Origin: Pseudobdellovibrionaceae bacterium
GTDB lineage: Bacteria > Bdellovibrionota > UBA1018 > UBA6935
Direction: 5' to 3'
Length of the DNA: 45,714 bases
Assembly: GCA_002722705.1 (NCBI GenBank)
Contig: PBMP01000086.1
Span: forward strand, 1 to 45,714
Shown: piece by piece, positions 8,218 through 17,651 of the stretch
Layout: each line of letters opens with the position of its first letter
Position numbering within the stretch: position 1 is the stretch's first letter
Translations under genes and position numbers: made by a program
The notes under the pieces: generated by a model
Told to the model about the DNA's origin: nothing
Seen by the model: the letters and a program-made list of their open reading frames with translations, nothing else
Databases searched by the model: none

Positions 8218-8908
8218 TAGCGATGATGAGAAGATAAGGGGTATTGTGTCAAAATTTTTAGTTTGTAAGCCTGAAGAACTGATTCATACTACTAGAATAG
8301 ATAGAACTACAATTCAAAGTTCAGTATTAATTCATAGAATGTTTGCAGAATTAGAAAACGAGGGTTTTTCTTTCGAAAATAGGAATGATATAAGTGTATT
8401 TGGAGACTTTTTTGATGAGGATAAAAGTTCAAATAATTTACCTAAGGAGGAAATAATTAAAAAAGAGTCTATAGGGATTGATATAATAGATATTGAAAAT
8501 ATGCCAGAAGTTGAGGATTTTCGTTCAGATACTTTTTATAAACAAAATTTCACAGATTATGAGATATCCTATTCATTAAGGCAGAATAACCCGTTGCAAA
8601 GCTTTGCTGGTAGATTTGCAGTTAAAGAGGCAATTGTTAAAGCTGATAATAAATTTAAGCATTACAATTTTAATGATATTGAAATAACAAATGATAATCT
8701 AGGAAAACCTATTTTTGAAGATTTTAACATTTCTATATCTTATTCAGGTAATAAAGCAGTTGCAGTAGCTTTGAGAAGGTCTTCTTTAACATCTTTAGAT
8801 TCCTCCCTATATTTAAAAGACGAACTTATTCATTTAAAAAATATAAATAACTTTTTACTTATTTTGATAATTATAATGTTAGTTGGATGCTTTTACTTTT
8901 TTTTATAA
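8207..8908 (+). CDS. Acyl-carrier-like domain fused to AcpS-type phosphopantetheinyl transferase, with membrane tail
   Basis: 233 aa. Residues about 5-70 fit an acyl carrier protein: a Ser (S39) sits 10 residues before a Leu-Glu pair, as in the ACP DSL helix, though the motif here reads SSV. Residues 89-190 are AcpS-like: GIDIIDI (90-96) with the metal Asp, and FAVKEA (137-142). Residues 214-233 form one hydrophobic tail helix. AcpS moves phosphopantetheine from CoA to the carrier serine, so this could be self-activating. AGGAG at 8194-8198 lies 8 bases before this ATG; a longer start at 8177 is possible but would overlap the E2 gene by 41 bases. Context suggests it receives acyl groups from the E1/E2 pair. 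Confidence 0.7.
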   Translation: MVGNSDDEKIRGIVSKFLVCKPEELIHTTRIDRTTIQSSVLIHRMFAELENEGFSFENRNDISVFGDFFDEDKSSNNLPKEEIIKKESIGIDIIDIENMPEVEDFRSDTFYKQNFTDYEISYSLRQNNPLQSFAGRFAVKEAIVKADNKFKHYNFNDIEITNDNLGKPIFEDFNISISYSGNKAVAVALRRSSLTSLDSSLYLKDELIHLKNINNFLLILIIIMLVGCFYFFL

Positions 8909-8913
8909 CATAA

Positions 8914-9933
8914 ATGAAATTTTGGATCGATATAAAAAATTCCCATGAACCTCTATTCTTTAAATCTGTAAATTCAAATTTTCCAGATTTTCAATACTAT
9001 TTCACTTGCCGAGATTTTGCAGAGATAACTGATTTATTAGAAAATTATAAAATTAATTTTAAAATTATAGGGAGTAGGCCTGAGGGAAGTTTACTTAAAA
9101 GGAGACTTGGATTCTTAGATAGGACATTAAAACTTTTAGTAAATGTTCCAGATTTTGATGTTTCACTTAATCATTGGTCTATTTGGTCTATTTTTATATC
9201 TTGGCTAAAATCAAAACCTAGCATTGTCTTTAATGATAATGACATAAATCCGATAAATTTTTCTTCTATATTTACAGGCATGATAACATATTTGCTTACT
9301 CCAAAGTTTATTTCAGAGGATTATTATGTAAAACAAGGGTTAGATCCAACTAGGATTTTCCAGTACGATGGATTTAAGGAAAACATATACATTGCAGACT
9401 ATGTTCCAGATTCAGATTTTAATTCGCAAATACCATTTGACGATTATGTAACGATAAGGGCTGAAAATACACAAGCCCTTTATTACGGAAATAACATAAA
9501 AACGATTGTTCCAGAATTGATTACTAAATTTAATACTGAAGGTATTGGCGTTGTTTTCCTGCCAAGATATGCGTCAGATAAAGAATTGGCAAACAATCAA
9601 AACGGTGTGTTTATACCTAAAAAAGGATTGAATGGACTAGACTTATGTTACCATTCTCGAGCAGTTTTAACAGGTGCAGGAACCTTTTCTAGAGAAGCTG
9701 CCATTATAGGTTCATGTGCAGTTTCTTTTTTTGGTGGACAGAAATTACTATCAGTCGATAAAGAAATGATTAAGAGGAAATGGGTTTTTCATTCGAGAAG
9801 CCCAGATAGTATCATCGATCATGTTAAAAATCATCAAAAAAAAGAGTTTGATAATACTAAAAGTAAATTGGTTAAATCACAAATAAAAAAAATAATGTCT
9901 AAAATAATGGAAATAGAATTCAAAAATAAATAA
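8914..9933 (+). CDS. DUF354 family protein (GT-B-like)
   Basis: 339 aa. The opening MKFWIDIKNSHEPLFF is the typical beginning of DUF354, a family common in archaea and related in fold to UDP-GlcNAc 2-epimerase/GT-B glycosyltransferases. The C-terminal half has GAGTFSREAAIIG, which looks like the nucleotide-sugar binding motif of that fold. The biochemical role of DUF354 is not established; a glycosyltransferase or epimerase role in this locus is inferred from context. The gap to the previous gene is 5 bases and to the next 1 base. Confidence 0.72.
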   Translation: MKFWIDIKNSHEPLFFKSVNSNFPDFQYYFTCRDFAEITDLLENYKINFKIIGSRPEGSLLKRRLGFLDRTLKLLVNVPDFDVSLNHWSIWSIFISWLKSKPSIVFNDNDINPINFSSIFTGMITYLLTPKFISEDYYVKQGLDPTRIFQYDGFKENIYIADYVPDSDFNSQIPFDDYVTIRAENTQALYYGNNIKTIVPELITKFNTEGIGVVFLPRYASDKELANNQNGVFIPKKGLNGLDLCYHSRAVLTGAGTFSREAAIIGSCAVSFFGGQKLLSVDKEMIKRKWVFHSRSPDSIIDHVKNHQKKEFDNTKSKLVKSQIKKIMSKIMEIEFKNK

Positions 9934-9934
9934 T

Positions 9935-11122
9935 ATGCATTTTGATTCAAATTTGGAAAAAATAGTAAACGATACTATTTTCAACATCAAATCTAAGAGT
10001 TACAAAGGTTATGATCCTTACGATGCCCTTACCTCTCCCTATGTTTACAAATATAAAAAATCAAATAATTTTTCTCTTTTCATGACTGTTTTTTTCCGTT
10101 TTTCACCTATAGACATGCGCAGAGCTCTTAAAACTCCTGAAGCAGTTAATCCAAAGGCTTTAGGCCTTATACTTTCATCATATGTTAAGCTTATTAACTT
10201 AGGATTTGATTTAAAAATAAGAGAACTAGATACTCTAGTGGCATTGTTAATTAAGTATAGAAGTAAGAATTATAGCGACATTTCATGGGGTTATCCCTTT
10301 CCTTGGAAAAATAGATGGAGGCTAGTTGAGAAATTTGAGCCTAGCATAGTATCAACTTCATTTGCTGCGAATTCGTTACTAGACTACTATTCTTTAACTA
10401 ATAACAATTTTTTACTAGAAATGTCCGAAAAAGCCTGTAATTTTATAATTAAAAACTTAAAGCCTAAAAAATTTGATACAGGGCTTTGTTTTGAATATAT
10501 GCCTGGAGATAAAACGGTTGTACTGAATGCTAGCGCTCTCGGTGCAAGTCTCTTAGCAAGGGTCTCTGAGTTTACTGAGAACAGGCTTTTTAGGGATAAA
10601 GCTCAAGCTGCATTCAATTTCATTCTATCTAGGCAATTAGATAACGGGCGTTGGGAATATTCTTATGATTATGTAACAGATCAGCCAAGAAGTCAAACAG
10701 ATTGGCACCAAGGTTTCATTTTAGATAGTTTGATGAATTACATTAAAATATCAGAAGGCAAAAATATTATTGATCAAATAAAGCTCGGAGCTAGTTTCTA
10801 TGAAAAGCAGTTCCGTCCAGATGGGTCTAGTTTTTGGAGACATAATCAAATGGATTATCCAATAAATATTCATAATCAGGCTCAGGGAATCATTACTTTT
10901 TCTCGATTGAGCCATTATTTTCCAGAATATCTAGAGTTAGCTGAAAGAATATTAGAATGGACTCTCGATAATTTGTATTCTAATGAGGGTACATTCTATT
11001 ATCAAAAGGGTAGATTTTTAAAGAATAAAATTATTTATATTAGATGGTCACAAGCATGGATGCTACTTGCTATGGCAACTTACTTGGAGGCTTGCAAGGA
11101 TAATAATGAAACAATTAGTTAA
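9935..11122 (+). CDS. Alpha/alpha-toroid protein associated with polysaccharide loci
   Basis: 395 aa, predicted mostly helical, with repeated aromatic helical hairpins (SWGYPFPWKNRW, NGRWEYSYDY, DWHQGFILDSL) that fit an (alpha/alpha)6 barrel as in GlcNAc 2-epimerases, unsaturated glucuronyl hydrolases and glucuronyl C5-epimerases. Proteins of this type are often found beside the two-domain oxidoreductase encoded next, and are sometimes misnamed aminolevulinate dehydratase. No signal peptide is seen, so it probably acts in the cytoplasm, perhaps on a nucleotide or lipid-linked uronic sugar. The end overlaps the next gene by 17 bases. Exact reaction unknown. Confidence 0.6.
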   Translation: MHFDSNLEKIVNDTIFNIKSKSYKGYDPYDALTSPYVYKYKKSNNFSLFMTVFFRFSPIDMRRALKTPEAVNPKALGLILSSYVKLINLGFDLKIRELDTLVALLIKYRSKNYSDISWGYPFPWKNRWRLVEKFEPSIVSTSFAANSLLDYYSLTNNNFLLEMSEKACNFIIKNLKPKKFDTGLCFEYMPGDKTVVLNASALGASLLARVSEFTENRLFRDKAQAAFNFILSRQLDNGRWEYSYDYVTDQPRSQTDWHQGFILDSLMNYIKISEGKNIIDQIKLGASFYEKQFRPDGSSFWRHNQMDYPINIHNQAQGIITFSRLSHYFPEYLELAERILEWTLDNLYSNEGTFYYQKGRFLKNKIIYIRWSQAWMLLAMATYLEACKDNNETIS

Positions 11123-13208
11123 GAATAATAAAAGCGGAGAAGTTTTCATAGATGATGTGCCTATTCCAACAGTAAATGCAGGAGAGGTTTTAGTAAAGAA
11201 TCATTTTTCAGCAATCAGTTTAGGAACGGAAAAATCAACTATAAGCATTGCAAAGTCTTCTTTGATTCAAAAGGCAATGAAAAGACCTAAAGATTTTAAA
11301 AAAGTTTTAAACCTCATGGACAAAGAGGGTATCTTTCCGGCTTTTAATAAGGCTACCAATAAACTACAAATTCCTACACCAATAGGTTATAGTTCAGCAG
11401 GCGAAATAATTGAATTAGGACCTGGAGTTAGAGATTTTAAGATAGGTGACAAAGTTTCATGTTCTGGAATGGGACATGCAGAATTTGTTAAAGTCCCTAT
11501 TAATCTTTGTGCAATAGTACCTGAGAAAGTATCTCTTGATCATGCAGCGTTTGCCACTATAGGTTCTATCGCTCTTCAGGGAATTAGACAATCACACTTG
11601 CAAATAGGAGAGAGCATAGTAGTCATTGGTCTTGGCTTGATAGGCCAAATAGCTATGCAAATCATAGAGGCATCGGGTTGTACTGCAGTGGGAATTGACA
11701 TTGACAGAAAACTAGTTAATGAATTAGAAAACAGAGGTTATGTTTGCTTGGATAGAAATGATCCTAAAGTTAATGAAAGATTGTTAGAATTGACCAATGG
11801 TCAAGGAATAGATAGAACAATAATTGCAGCCTCAGCTCCTAATAATGACCCCATAATCTTTTCATCAGAAATACTTAGAGATAGAGGCACAATTACAGTT
11901 TTAGGAGATGTAAAAATGGATTTGCCTCGTAGCCTATTTTACAGAAAAGAACTATCGCTTAATTTAGCCCGTTCTTATGGACCTGGAAGGTATGACTACA
12001 AATATGAGTATGAAGGCCATGATTACCCAATAGGTTATGTGCGTTGGACTGAAAATCGAAATATTAATGCAGTTTTAGAATTAATGAGAAAAGGCCATAT
12101 TAGAATGGATGAGATAATCAACGAAAACATCCAGTTCGATAATGCACCTCACTTTTATGAGCAAATTTTATCAGGTAAAATTCAAGGGTCTGGCTTTGTT
12201 TTTCAATATGATAAAGATGCAGATAATACTAAAACATTAAGGTTGAAGAGAAAATTACGAGCAATCCCTTCATCGATAAATTTAGGCTTAATAGGAGGAG
12301 GTAGTTACGCCCAAAATTACATTTTACCCTTACTAAGTGAAGTTAAGGGCCTCAATTTGGTTAATATTTGTACAAACAAGGGAGATGTATCTAAGCATTT
12401 AGCTAAAAAATATAATTTTGCGAGCTGTACTACAGATTATCAAGAAATAATCTCTAACAACGATATTAATTGTGTTTTTATTTTAACTAGACATAACACG
12501 CACTCTGGGATTGTCTCTAAATGCTTAAATAAAGATAAGCATGTTTACGTTGAAAAACCATTAGCATTATCTTCCAAGGAACTATTTTCTATAAAAGAGG
12601 CTTATGATAAAAGCAAAGGTAGTTTAATGGTTGGTTTCAATAGGCGTTTTTCAAATTTAGTTAATAAATTGAAAGTTTCAGTTGATAAGCGTTCAGGTCC
12701 AATTTCAATAAATTATCAAGTTGCACCAGGTCACTTACCTTCAAATCATTGGTCACAAGATTTAGAAATAGGGGGCGGAAGAATAATAGGAGAGGTTTGT
12801 CATTTTATTGACTTATCCAATTATCTTGTAAACTCTGAAGTAGTTGACATTAAACATACATTTATGAAGAATCAGGATTCAACATTAAGATATAGTGATA
12901 ATTTAGCATTAATAATAAGCTATTCAGATGGCTCTATTTCACAAATATCATATCTGCCAAATACAGATAGGGGCTTACCTAAGGAACGAATTGAACTCGT
13001 TTCCTCTTCAGGGACTTATCAATTGGATAACTTTAAGACTTTGAGAATTTTTAAGAATGGTAGATTAAATACCATTAGTGAGAGAAATACAGACAAAGGA
13101 CAAAAAAATATGATAAGAGAATATTTTTTGTCTTTAATAAAATCTCAAAGCCCAATTCCATTCAATCAAATATTTGATGTCACAAACATTACGCATCAGC
13201 TAAAATGA
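11106..13208 (+). CDS. Two-domain oxidoreductase: zinc-type MDR dehydrogenase fused to Gfo/Idh/MocA
   Basis: 700 aa from the ATG at 11106; a longer frame from 11067 would add 13 residues copied from the overlapping upstream gene and is less likely. Residues 1-370 are a medium-chain dehydrogenase (IGYSSAGEI, and VVIGLGLIGQ for cofactor binding). Residues about 385-700 are a Gfo/Idh/MocA domain (GLIGGGSYAQNY, EKPLAL). Such bi-domain proteins occur in many bacterial and archaeal polysaccharide loci, often with heparinase-like genes. The two redox domains may oxidise and re-reduce a sugar at adjacent carbons, but no substrate is known to me. It is coupled to both neighbours by overlap. Confidence 0.85.
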   Translation: MKQLVKNNKSGEVFIDDVPIPTVNAGEVLVKNHFSAISLGTEKSTISIAKSSLIQKAMKRPKDFKKVLNLMDKEGIFPAFNKATNKLQIPTPIGYSSAGEIIELGPGVRDFKIGDKVSCSGMGHAEFVKVPINLCAIVPEKVSLDHAAFATIGSIALQGIRQSHLQIGESIVVIGLGLIGQIAMQIIEASGCTAVGIDIDRKLVNELENRGYVCLDRNDPKVNERLLELTNGQGIDRTIIAASAPNNDPIIFSSEILRDRGTITVLGDVKMDLPRSLFYRKELSLNLARSYGPGRYDYKYEYEGHDYPIGYVRWTENRNINAVLELMRKGHIRMDEIINENIQFDNAPHFYEQILSGKIQGSGFVFQYDKDADNTKTLRLKRKLRAIPSSINLGLIGGGSYAQNYILPLLSEVKGLNLVNICTNKGDVSKHLAKKYNFASCTTDYQEIISNNDINCVFILTRHNTHSGIVSKCLNKDKHVYVEKPLALSSKELFSIKEAYDKSKGSLMVGFNRRFSNLVNKLKVSVDKRSGPISINYQVAPGHLPSNHWSQDLEIGGGRIIGEVCHFIDLSNYLVNSEVVDIKHTFMKNQDSTLRYSDNLALIISYSDGSISQISYLPNTDRGLPKERIELVSSSGTYQLDNFKTLRIFKNGRLNTISERNTDKGQKNMIREYFLSLIKSQSPIPFNQIFDVTNITHQLK

Positions 13209-14608
13209 TTAACACACAACTCCATTACTCCTCATTCATTGAGCAACTTTACAAAAATTCAGGGCACGAAATTCAAAGTTTTCTTTTATCAATTTACGGC
13301 TTTAAAAAGAAGTTAGATTTTTACTCGTTAAACAATCAAACAGCACTTCGTATATTACAGAGAAATTACCTTCATTCTAAAGATTTGAAAGACAAATTTC
13401 ATTTTTTATTTCTAAGGAAATTATTAAATCATGTTTACAAGACAGTCCCATATTACAAAGAGCTATTCGTAAATGCTAATATATTCCCTAGCGACATAAA
13501 GTCATTAGAAGATTTGAACAAAATTCCTATTTTAACTAAAGAGCAAGTTAGGAAAAAAGGAACCATACTAAAGTCAAGTAAGTTTCAAACATTTAGTCCA
13601 AAAAATTATTTTACCGGAGGTACAACAGGTAAGCCTTTGTCTTTCACTATAGATAATCGTAACTTAATTTTACGTTCAGCTGAAAAATATAGACACTGGC
13701 TACGCAATGGTTATAATTTTGGTGATAAAATGGTAGTTCTGAGAGGTATGGTTATCGATTATAATCATTATTCCAAAAAACCTTGGAGATTTGATTATTT
13801 TCAAAATACACTTTATCTTTCATCCTACCATATGAACTCAGAAAATTTGGATAGTTATATTGAACTTCTAAGCGAATTTAAACCCGATTTTTTACAGGCC
13901 TACCCTTCGACAATATTCATTCTAGCTAGATATATGAATGAAAAAAAAATTAAGTTATCAATCAAAACGATATTTACAGGTTCAGAAACATTATACGCGC
14001 ATTACAGATATGAAATAGAAAAAGCATTTTCTTGTAAAGTTGTTGATCATTATGGGCATGGTGAGCCTGGAACTTGGGCCTCAGGTCAATGTCAATGTGG
14101 CAATTATATTTTATCAGAAGATCTTTCAATATTTGAAGTAGTTGATAAATCAGGTAATGAAATAAGATCGGGTAAAGGTTATTTGATTGAAACCTCATTA
14201 CATAATTATTCTATGCCTTTCATTAGGTATAAAACAGGAGATGTCGTAGAAATAACTGAAAGTAAATGTCAATGCGGAATTCAATTTAAGAAAGTGGATA
14301 AAATAATTGGCAGAGAAGGCGATAATCTTAAAATCAATGATAAAGAGGTTAGCGGCTCTATGCTTCTAAATCAAGTTCTTAAAAAAAACAAAGGAATAAT
14401 TGAAATGCAAATTAAACAAGTTAAAGATGACGAACTATTTCTCAGTATTGTCCCATCCAACGACTATGATTCTTCAGTTGGTAAAAGATTAAAGGAACAA
14501 ATTAGAAAGCGTATTGGTCAATCTATAAATATAGAAATTACAGAAGTCCAAGAGATTCCAACATCACCTTCCGGGAAAAAGAAATATATATTAAATCAGA
14601 TAAAATGA
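13205..14608 (+). CDS. CapK/PaaK-type AMP-forming ligase
   Basis: 467 aa, adenylate-forming enzyme related to phenylacetate-CoA ligase and capsule protein CapK. FTGGTTGKP (about 137-145) is the ATP/AMP loop; GHGEPG and the Cys pairs in GQCQCGNY and KCQCGIQF are usual for this subgroup, and IIGREGDN marks the hinge to the C-terminal domain. These enzymes activate a carboxylic acid as an acyl-adenylate, then as a thioester. In a locus with an acyl carrier domain and an E1/E2 pair, it may load or use an acyl group for glycan decoration. It overlaps its neighbours by 4 bases on both sides. A run of nine A lies at 13941-13949. Confidence 0.8.
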   Translation: MINTQLHYSSFIEQLYKNSGHEIQSFLLSIYGFKKKLDFYSLNNQTALRILQRNYLHSKDLKDKFHFLFLRKLLNHVYKTVPYYKELFVNANIFPSDIKSLEDLNKIPILTKEQVRKKGTILKSSKFQTFSPKNYFTGGTTGKPLSFTIDNRNLILRSAEKYRHWLRNGYNFGDKMVVLRGMVIDYNHYSKKPWRFDYFQNTLYLSSYHMNSENLDSYIELLSEFKPDFLQAYPSTIFILARYMNEKKIKLSIKTIFTGSETLYAHYRYEIEKAFSCKVVDHYGHGEPGTWASGQCQCGNYILSEDLSIFEVVDKSGNEIRSGKGYLIETSLHNYSMPFIRYKTGDVVEITESKCQCGIQFKKVDKIIGREGDNLKINDKEVSGSMLLNQVLKKNKGIIEMQIKQVKDDELFLSIVPSNDYDSSVGKRLKEQIRKRIGQSINIEITEVQEIPTSPSGKKKYILNQIK

Positions 14609-15498
14609 AAAGTGATACAATAAAGGAGATATGCATTGTCGGTGGAGCTGGATTTTTAGGTAAACATCTTTTACAAACCTATCAAGAAGAAAGCGTAACA
14701 GTTATAGACATAATAGATGAAAGTGAAATAGAAACATGGATTTTAAAATCTTGTAATTATTTTAATTACGATTTATCAGGATTTGATATACTAAAGGAAA
14801 AAAGCTTTGATATCATCATATTTTCAGCAGGTAATGCGTCGGTTTCAAATTCATTAAAAAATCCGATATTCGATTTAAACACAAATACTAGTTTATTACT
14901 TGAATTATTAGAGATAATAAAGATTAATCCTACCAAAGTGGTTTTCTTCTCTTCAGCAGCTTGTTTAGGAGACTCTCATCATGAAATCAATGGACCGTTA
15001 TCTCCTTATGGCGTCTCTAAATTAGCTTCCGAAGAATATCTTAGAGTTTACAATAGGTTATATTCAATCCCAGTCATAATTTGTCGTATTTTTTCAATTT
15101 TTGGTGAATACAATACAAAGCAAATGATTTATGACACAGTTAAAAGATTTGAAAAAAATAAAGATGAAATAATTATTTACAATCCACAGTCTGTTAGAGA
15201 TTTTATATATGTTAAAGAGGTTGCTGAAATTATTAGGTATCTCATTCATAATGCAGAGTTTAATTGTGAAGTTTATGATGTAGGCACAGGAAATTCAATA
15301 AGTGTGGAGGAAATGACAAAGAAAATAATGAAATTAATGAATGTAGATGGCCAAGTTAAATATGAAATTATTGAAAACGCCGGAGATCCAATCAAACAAG
15401 TATCTAATATCAGTTCTCTAATTTCTTTAGGCTATGAATTCAAATTTTCTACGGACAAAGGTATACAAAGAACCTTGGATTGGATAATTAGGACTTAA
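14605..15498 (+). CDS. NAD-dependent sugar epimerase/dehydratase/reductase, extended SDR
   Basis: 297 aa with GGAGFLGKH at residues 13-21, SSAACLGDS for the catalytic Ser region and a YGVSK motif (Tyr and Lys). It immediately precedes gmd (next gene starts 1 base after its stop), so it may reduce or epimerise the 4-keto-6-deoxymannose that Gmd makes, as Rmd does for GDP-rhamnose, or fill the missing RmlD step. Neither is proved by motifs. Overlaps the capK-like gene by 4 bases. Confidence 0.75.
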   Translation: MKSDTIKEICIVGGAGFLGKHLLQTYQEESVTVIDIIDESEIETWILKSCNYFNYDLSGFDILKEKSFDIIIFSAGNASVSNSLKNPIFDLNTNTSLLLELLEIIKINPTKVVFFSSAACLGDSHHEINGPLSPYGVSKLASEEYLRVYNRLYSIPVIICRIFSIFGEYNTKQMIYDTVKRFEKNKDEIIIYNPQSVRDFIYVKEVAEIIRYLIHNAEFNCEVYDVGTGNSISVEEMTKKIMKLMNVDGQVKYEIIENAGDPIKQVSNISSLISLGYEFKFSTDKGIQRTLDWIIRT

Positions 15499-16524
15499 AT
15501 GTCTAAAACTGCACTAATTACAGGAATTACTGGGCAAGATGGAGCCTATTTGGCAGATTTTTTATTGAGAAAAGGCTACCACGTTTACGGTACATTTAGA
15601 CGAATAAGCAGTCCTAATTTTAGTAGGCTAGATTTCTTAAACATCACAGATAGGGTAGAATTAATTCCTTTTGATTTACTTGATCAGAGTTCTATATTGT
15701 ATGTTCTTGAATATACTAAACCTGATGAGCTATATAATTTAGCAGCTCAAAGTTTTGTGGGTGCTTCTTTTGAGCAACCGATTGCAACTGGAGAAGTTAC
15801 AGGTCTGGGACTTACAAGAGTTCTCGATACCTTAAGAATGCAGTCTCCTCACACACGTTTCTACCAAGCATCATCTAGTGAAATGTTTGGTGGAAGTAAC
15901 AAACCTCTAAATGAAAATTCTTCATTCAAACCAAGAAGCCCCTATGCGGCAGCAAAATTGTATGCCCATTGGGTTACTACAAATTATAGAGAAGCTTATG
16001 ACTTATACGCATGTTCAGGTATTCTTTTTAATCATGAATCTCCTCTACGGGGGATTGAATTTGTTACTAGAAAAATCACATATCATGCAAATATGATTAA
16101 GATGGGCTTAACTGAGAAAATTAGTCTAGGAAATATAGAGGCTAAAAGAGACTGGGGCTTTGCAGGTGATTATGTGGAAGCAATGTGGTTAATGCTGCAG
16201 CAAGATAGGCCAGAGGAATACGTGATTGCAACTGGAAAAACACATACAGTTAAAGATTTTGCAGAAAAAACATTTGAGAAATTAGGCTTAAATTTGGAAG
16301 ATCATTTAGAAATTGACAAAAAACTTTTCAGGCCTACTGAGGTCGATGTATTGATTGGCGATCCAAGCAAAGCTATCAAGAAATTAGGTTGGAATCCGAA
16401 TAAAACTTCTTTTGATGATTTGATAAATATAATGGTCCAATCGGACCGAGAATTACTTTCCAACTCAAGTAAAGATAGTTTAAGCACAGATAGAATCAAA
16501 GAAATACCACACTTTAAAGAATAA
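15499..16524 (+). CDS. gmd: GDP-mannose 4,6-dehydratase
   Basis: 341 aa, the usual length for GMD. Key features are GITGQDGAYLADFLL near the N-terminus (NADP binding), SSSEMFGG, YAAAKLYAHW with catalytic Tyr and Lys, and NHESPLRG, a GMD hallmark. It converts GDP-mannose to GDP-4-keto-6-deoxy-mannose, the precursor of GDP-rhamnose, GDP-fucose, perosamine and others. No obvious GMER (fcl) or perosamine synthase is next to it, but an SDR lies directly upstream and a DegT aminotransferase lies at 23801. Confidence 0.93.
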   Translation: MSKTALITGITGQDGAYLADFLLRKGYHVYGTFRRISSPNFSRLDFLNITDRVELIPFDLLDQSSILYVLEYTKPDELYNLAAQSFVGASFEQPIATGEVTGLGLTRVLDTLRMQSPHTRFYQASSSEMFGGSNKPLNENSSFKPRSPYAAAKLYAHWVTTNYREAYDLYACSGILFNHESPLRGIEFVTRKITYHANMIKMGLTEKISLGNIEAKRDWGFAGDYVEAMWLMLQQDRPEEYVIATGKTHTVKDFAEKTFEKLGLNLEDHLEIDKKLFRPTEVDVLIGDPSKAIKKLGWNPNKTSFDDLINIMVQSDRELLSNSSKDSLSTDRIKEIPHFKE

Positions 16525-16526
16525 TT

Positions 16527-17642
16527 TTGAAAAAAATCCTTATAATTGGTCCGAAATCTATTGAAGGAGGAATGTCTAGATATGTAGTAGATTTACTAAG
16601 TAAAAATAGCGGTAATGATAAATTTGAAATGGTTTTATTTGATACCTCTCATGCTATCAAGAATACATTTAAAAATATAAAAACCTCCTACAATTCAATT
16701 TTTAATTCAGGAATAAAAAGAGCTATTCAAGGTCTTTTTTTATCAATTAGAAACATAACAAAATACCCTTTTTTCTTAAAAAGAACTAATCCAGATGTAA
16801 TTCACATATGTGGCGTAAGTTTTTATCCATTTTGGGAAAGAACAATATATGCCTTTTTTTCATTGCTTGCAGGGAAAAAAATATTTTTGCATTATTTAGG
16901 TTCATTTGATCAATTTTATTATTCCTCCAATAAATTTGGCAAATATTTCATTCGTTTGTCCTTATCCATGGCGGATAAAATTGGAGTATTGTCACAGCGG
17001 ACTTTTTTGGATATGAGTCATTTTATAGACAAAGACCATCTAGAAATGATTCCTAGTAGTGTTGAAGTTACAAATATTCCTGAAAGAAGTAGTCGTCGTT
17101 CTAATGATTTAAAGTTATTATTTGTTGGCGGATCTGACCCCTTCAGAAAAGGAGCTAAAGAAATCTTAGAGGTTTTGCCTGCTGTGGCTAAAAAGCATAG
17201 TAGCATTAAGTTCATATTCAGTGGTAGTGAGATTTTAAAGAATCTTATTTCTACGTTAGAAATTAGCCTTCAGCAAAAAAATACTAAATTCATAGGTTTC
17301 TTTGATGAAAAAGACAAATGGAACATTTATCAATCAGCAGATATATTGTTACTTCCATCTCACAATGAAGGTTTACCATATGTAATAATTGAAGCTCTTG
17401 CCAGTGGTTTACCAATTATTTCTTCTACAGTAGGAGGAATATCTGAAGTAGTCGAAGATGGTAAAAATGGATTCATTATTGAACCTGGAGATAAGTCTGC
17501 TCTAAAATCTAAAATTTTAGAATTGGCTAATAGTCCAGATACCAGACTTTTATTTTCTAAAGCAAACTGGAAGAAAGCTCGTGAGCAATATTCACTTGAA
17601 GAAAATATAGAAAGAATTAATAACATATATACAGCATTATAG
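16527..17642 (+). CDS. GT4-family glycosyltransferase
   Basis: 371 aa starting with TTG at 16527 (MKKILIIGPKSIEGGM). It has a GT-B layout: an N-terminal GG-containing loop, LLFVGGSDPFRKGA at the start of the second domain, and LPSHNEGLPYVIIEALASG, the E-x7-E nucleotide-sugar motif of GT4. It moves a sugar from a nucleotide donor to the growing lipid-linked glycan at the cytoplasmic face. Donor and linkage cannot be predicted. The start is 2 bases after the gmd stop. Confidence 0.87.
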   Translation: MKKILIIGPKSIEGGMSRYVVDLLSKNSGNDKFEMVLFDTSHAIKNTFKNIKTSYNSIFNSGIKRAIQGLFLSIRNITKYPFFLKRTNPDVIHICGVSFYPFWERTIYAFFSLLAGKKIFLHYLGSFDQFYYSSNKFGKYFIRLSLSMADKIGVLSQRTFLDMSHFIDKDHLEMIPSSVEVTNIPERSSRRSNDLKLLFVGGSDPFRKGAKEILEVLPAVAKKHSSIKFIFSGSEILKNLISTLEISLQQKNTKFIGFFDEKDKWNIYQSADILLLPSHNEGLPYVIIEALASGLPIISSTVGGISEVVEDGKNGFIIEPGDKSALKSKILELANSPDTRLLFSKANWKKAREQYSLEENIERINNIYTAL

Positions 17643-17651
17643 AGATATAAC

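Noticed and set aside
11067-11105. Longer N-terminus for the two-domain oxidoreductase
   Set aside because: The 13 extra residues only translate the end of the upstream gene in another frame; the MDR fold begins right after the ATG at 11106.
13941-13949. A9 run in the CapK-like gene (also A9 at 26886 and T9 at 26813) as phase-variation sites
   Set aside because: Long A/T runs are expected in so AT-rich a sequence and are several here, unlike the single G9.
15911-16096. Small same-strand frame inside gmd, possible frameshift
   Set aside because: gmd is full length with all motifs in one frame, so the small frame is a shadow.
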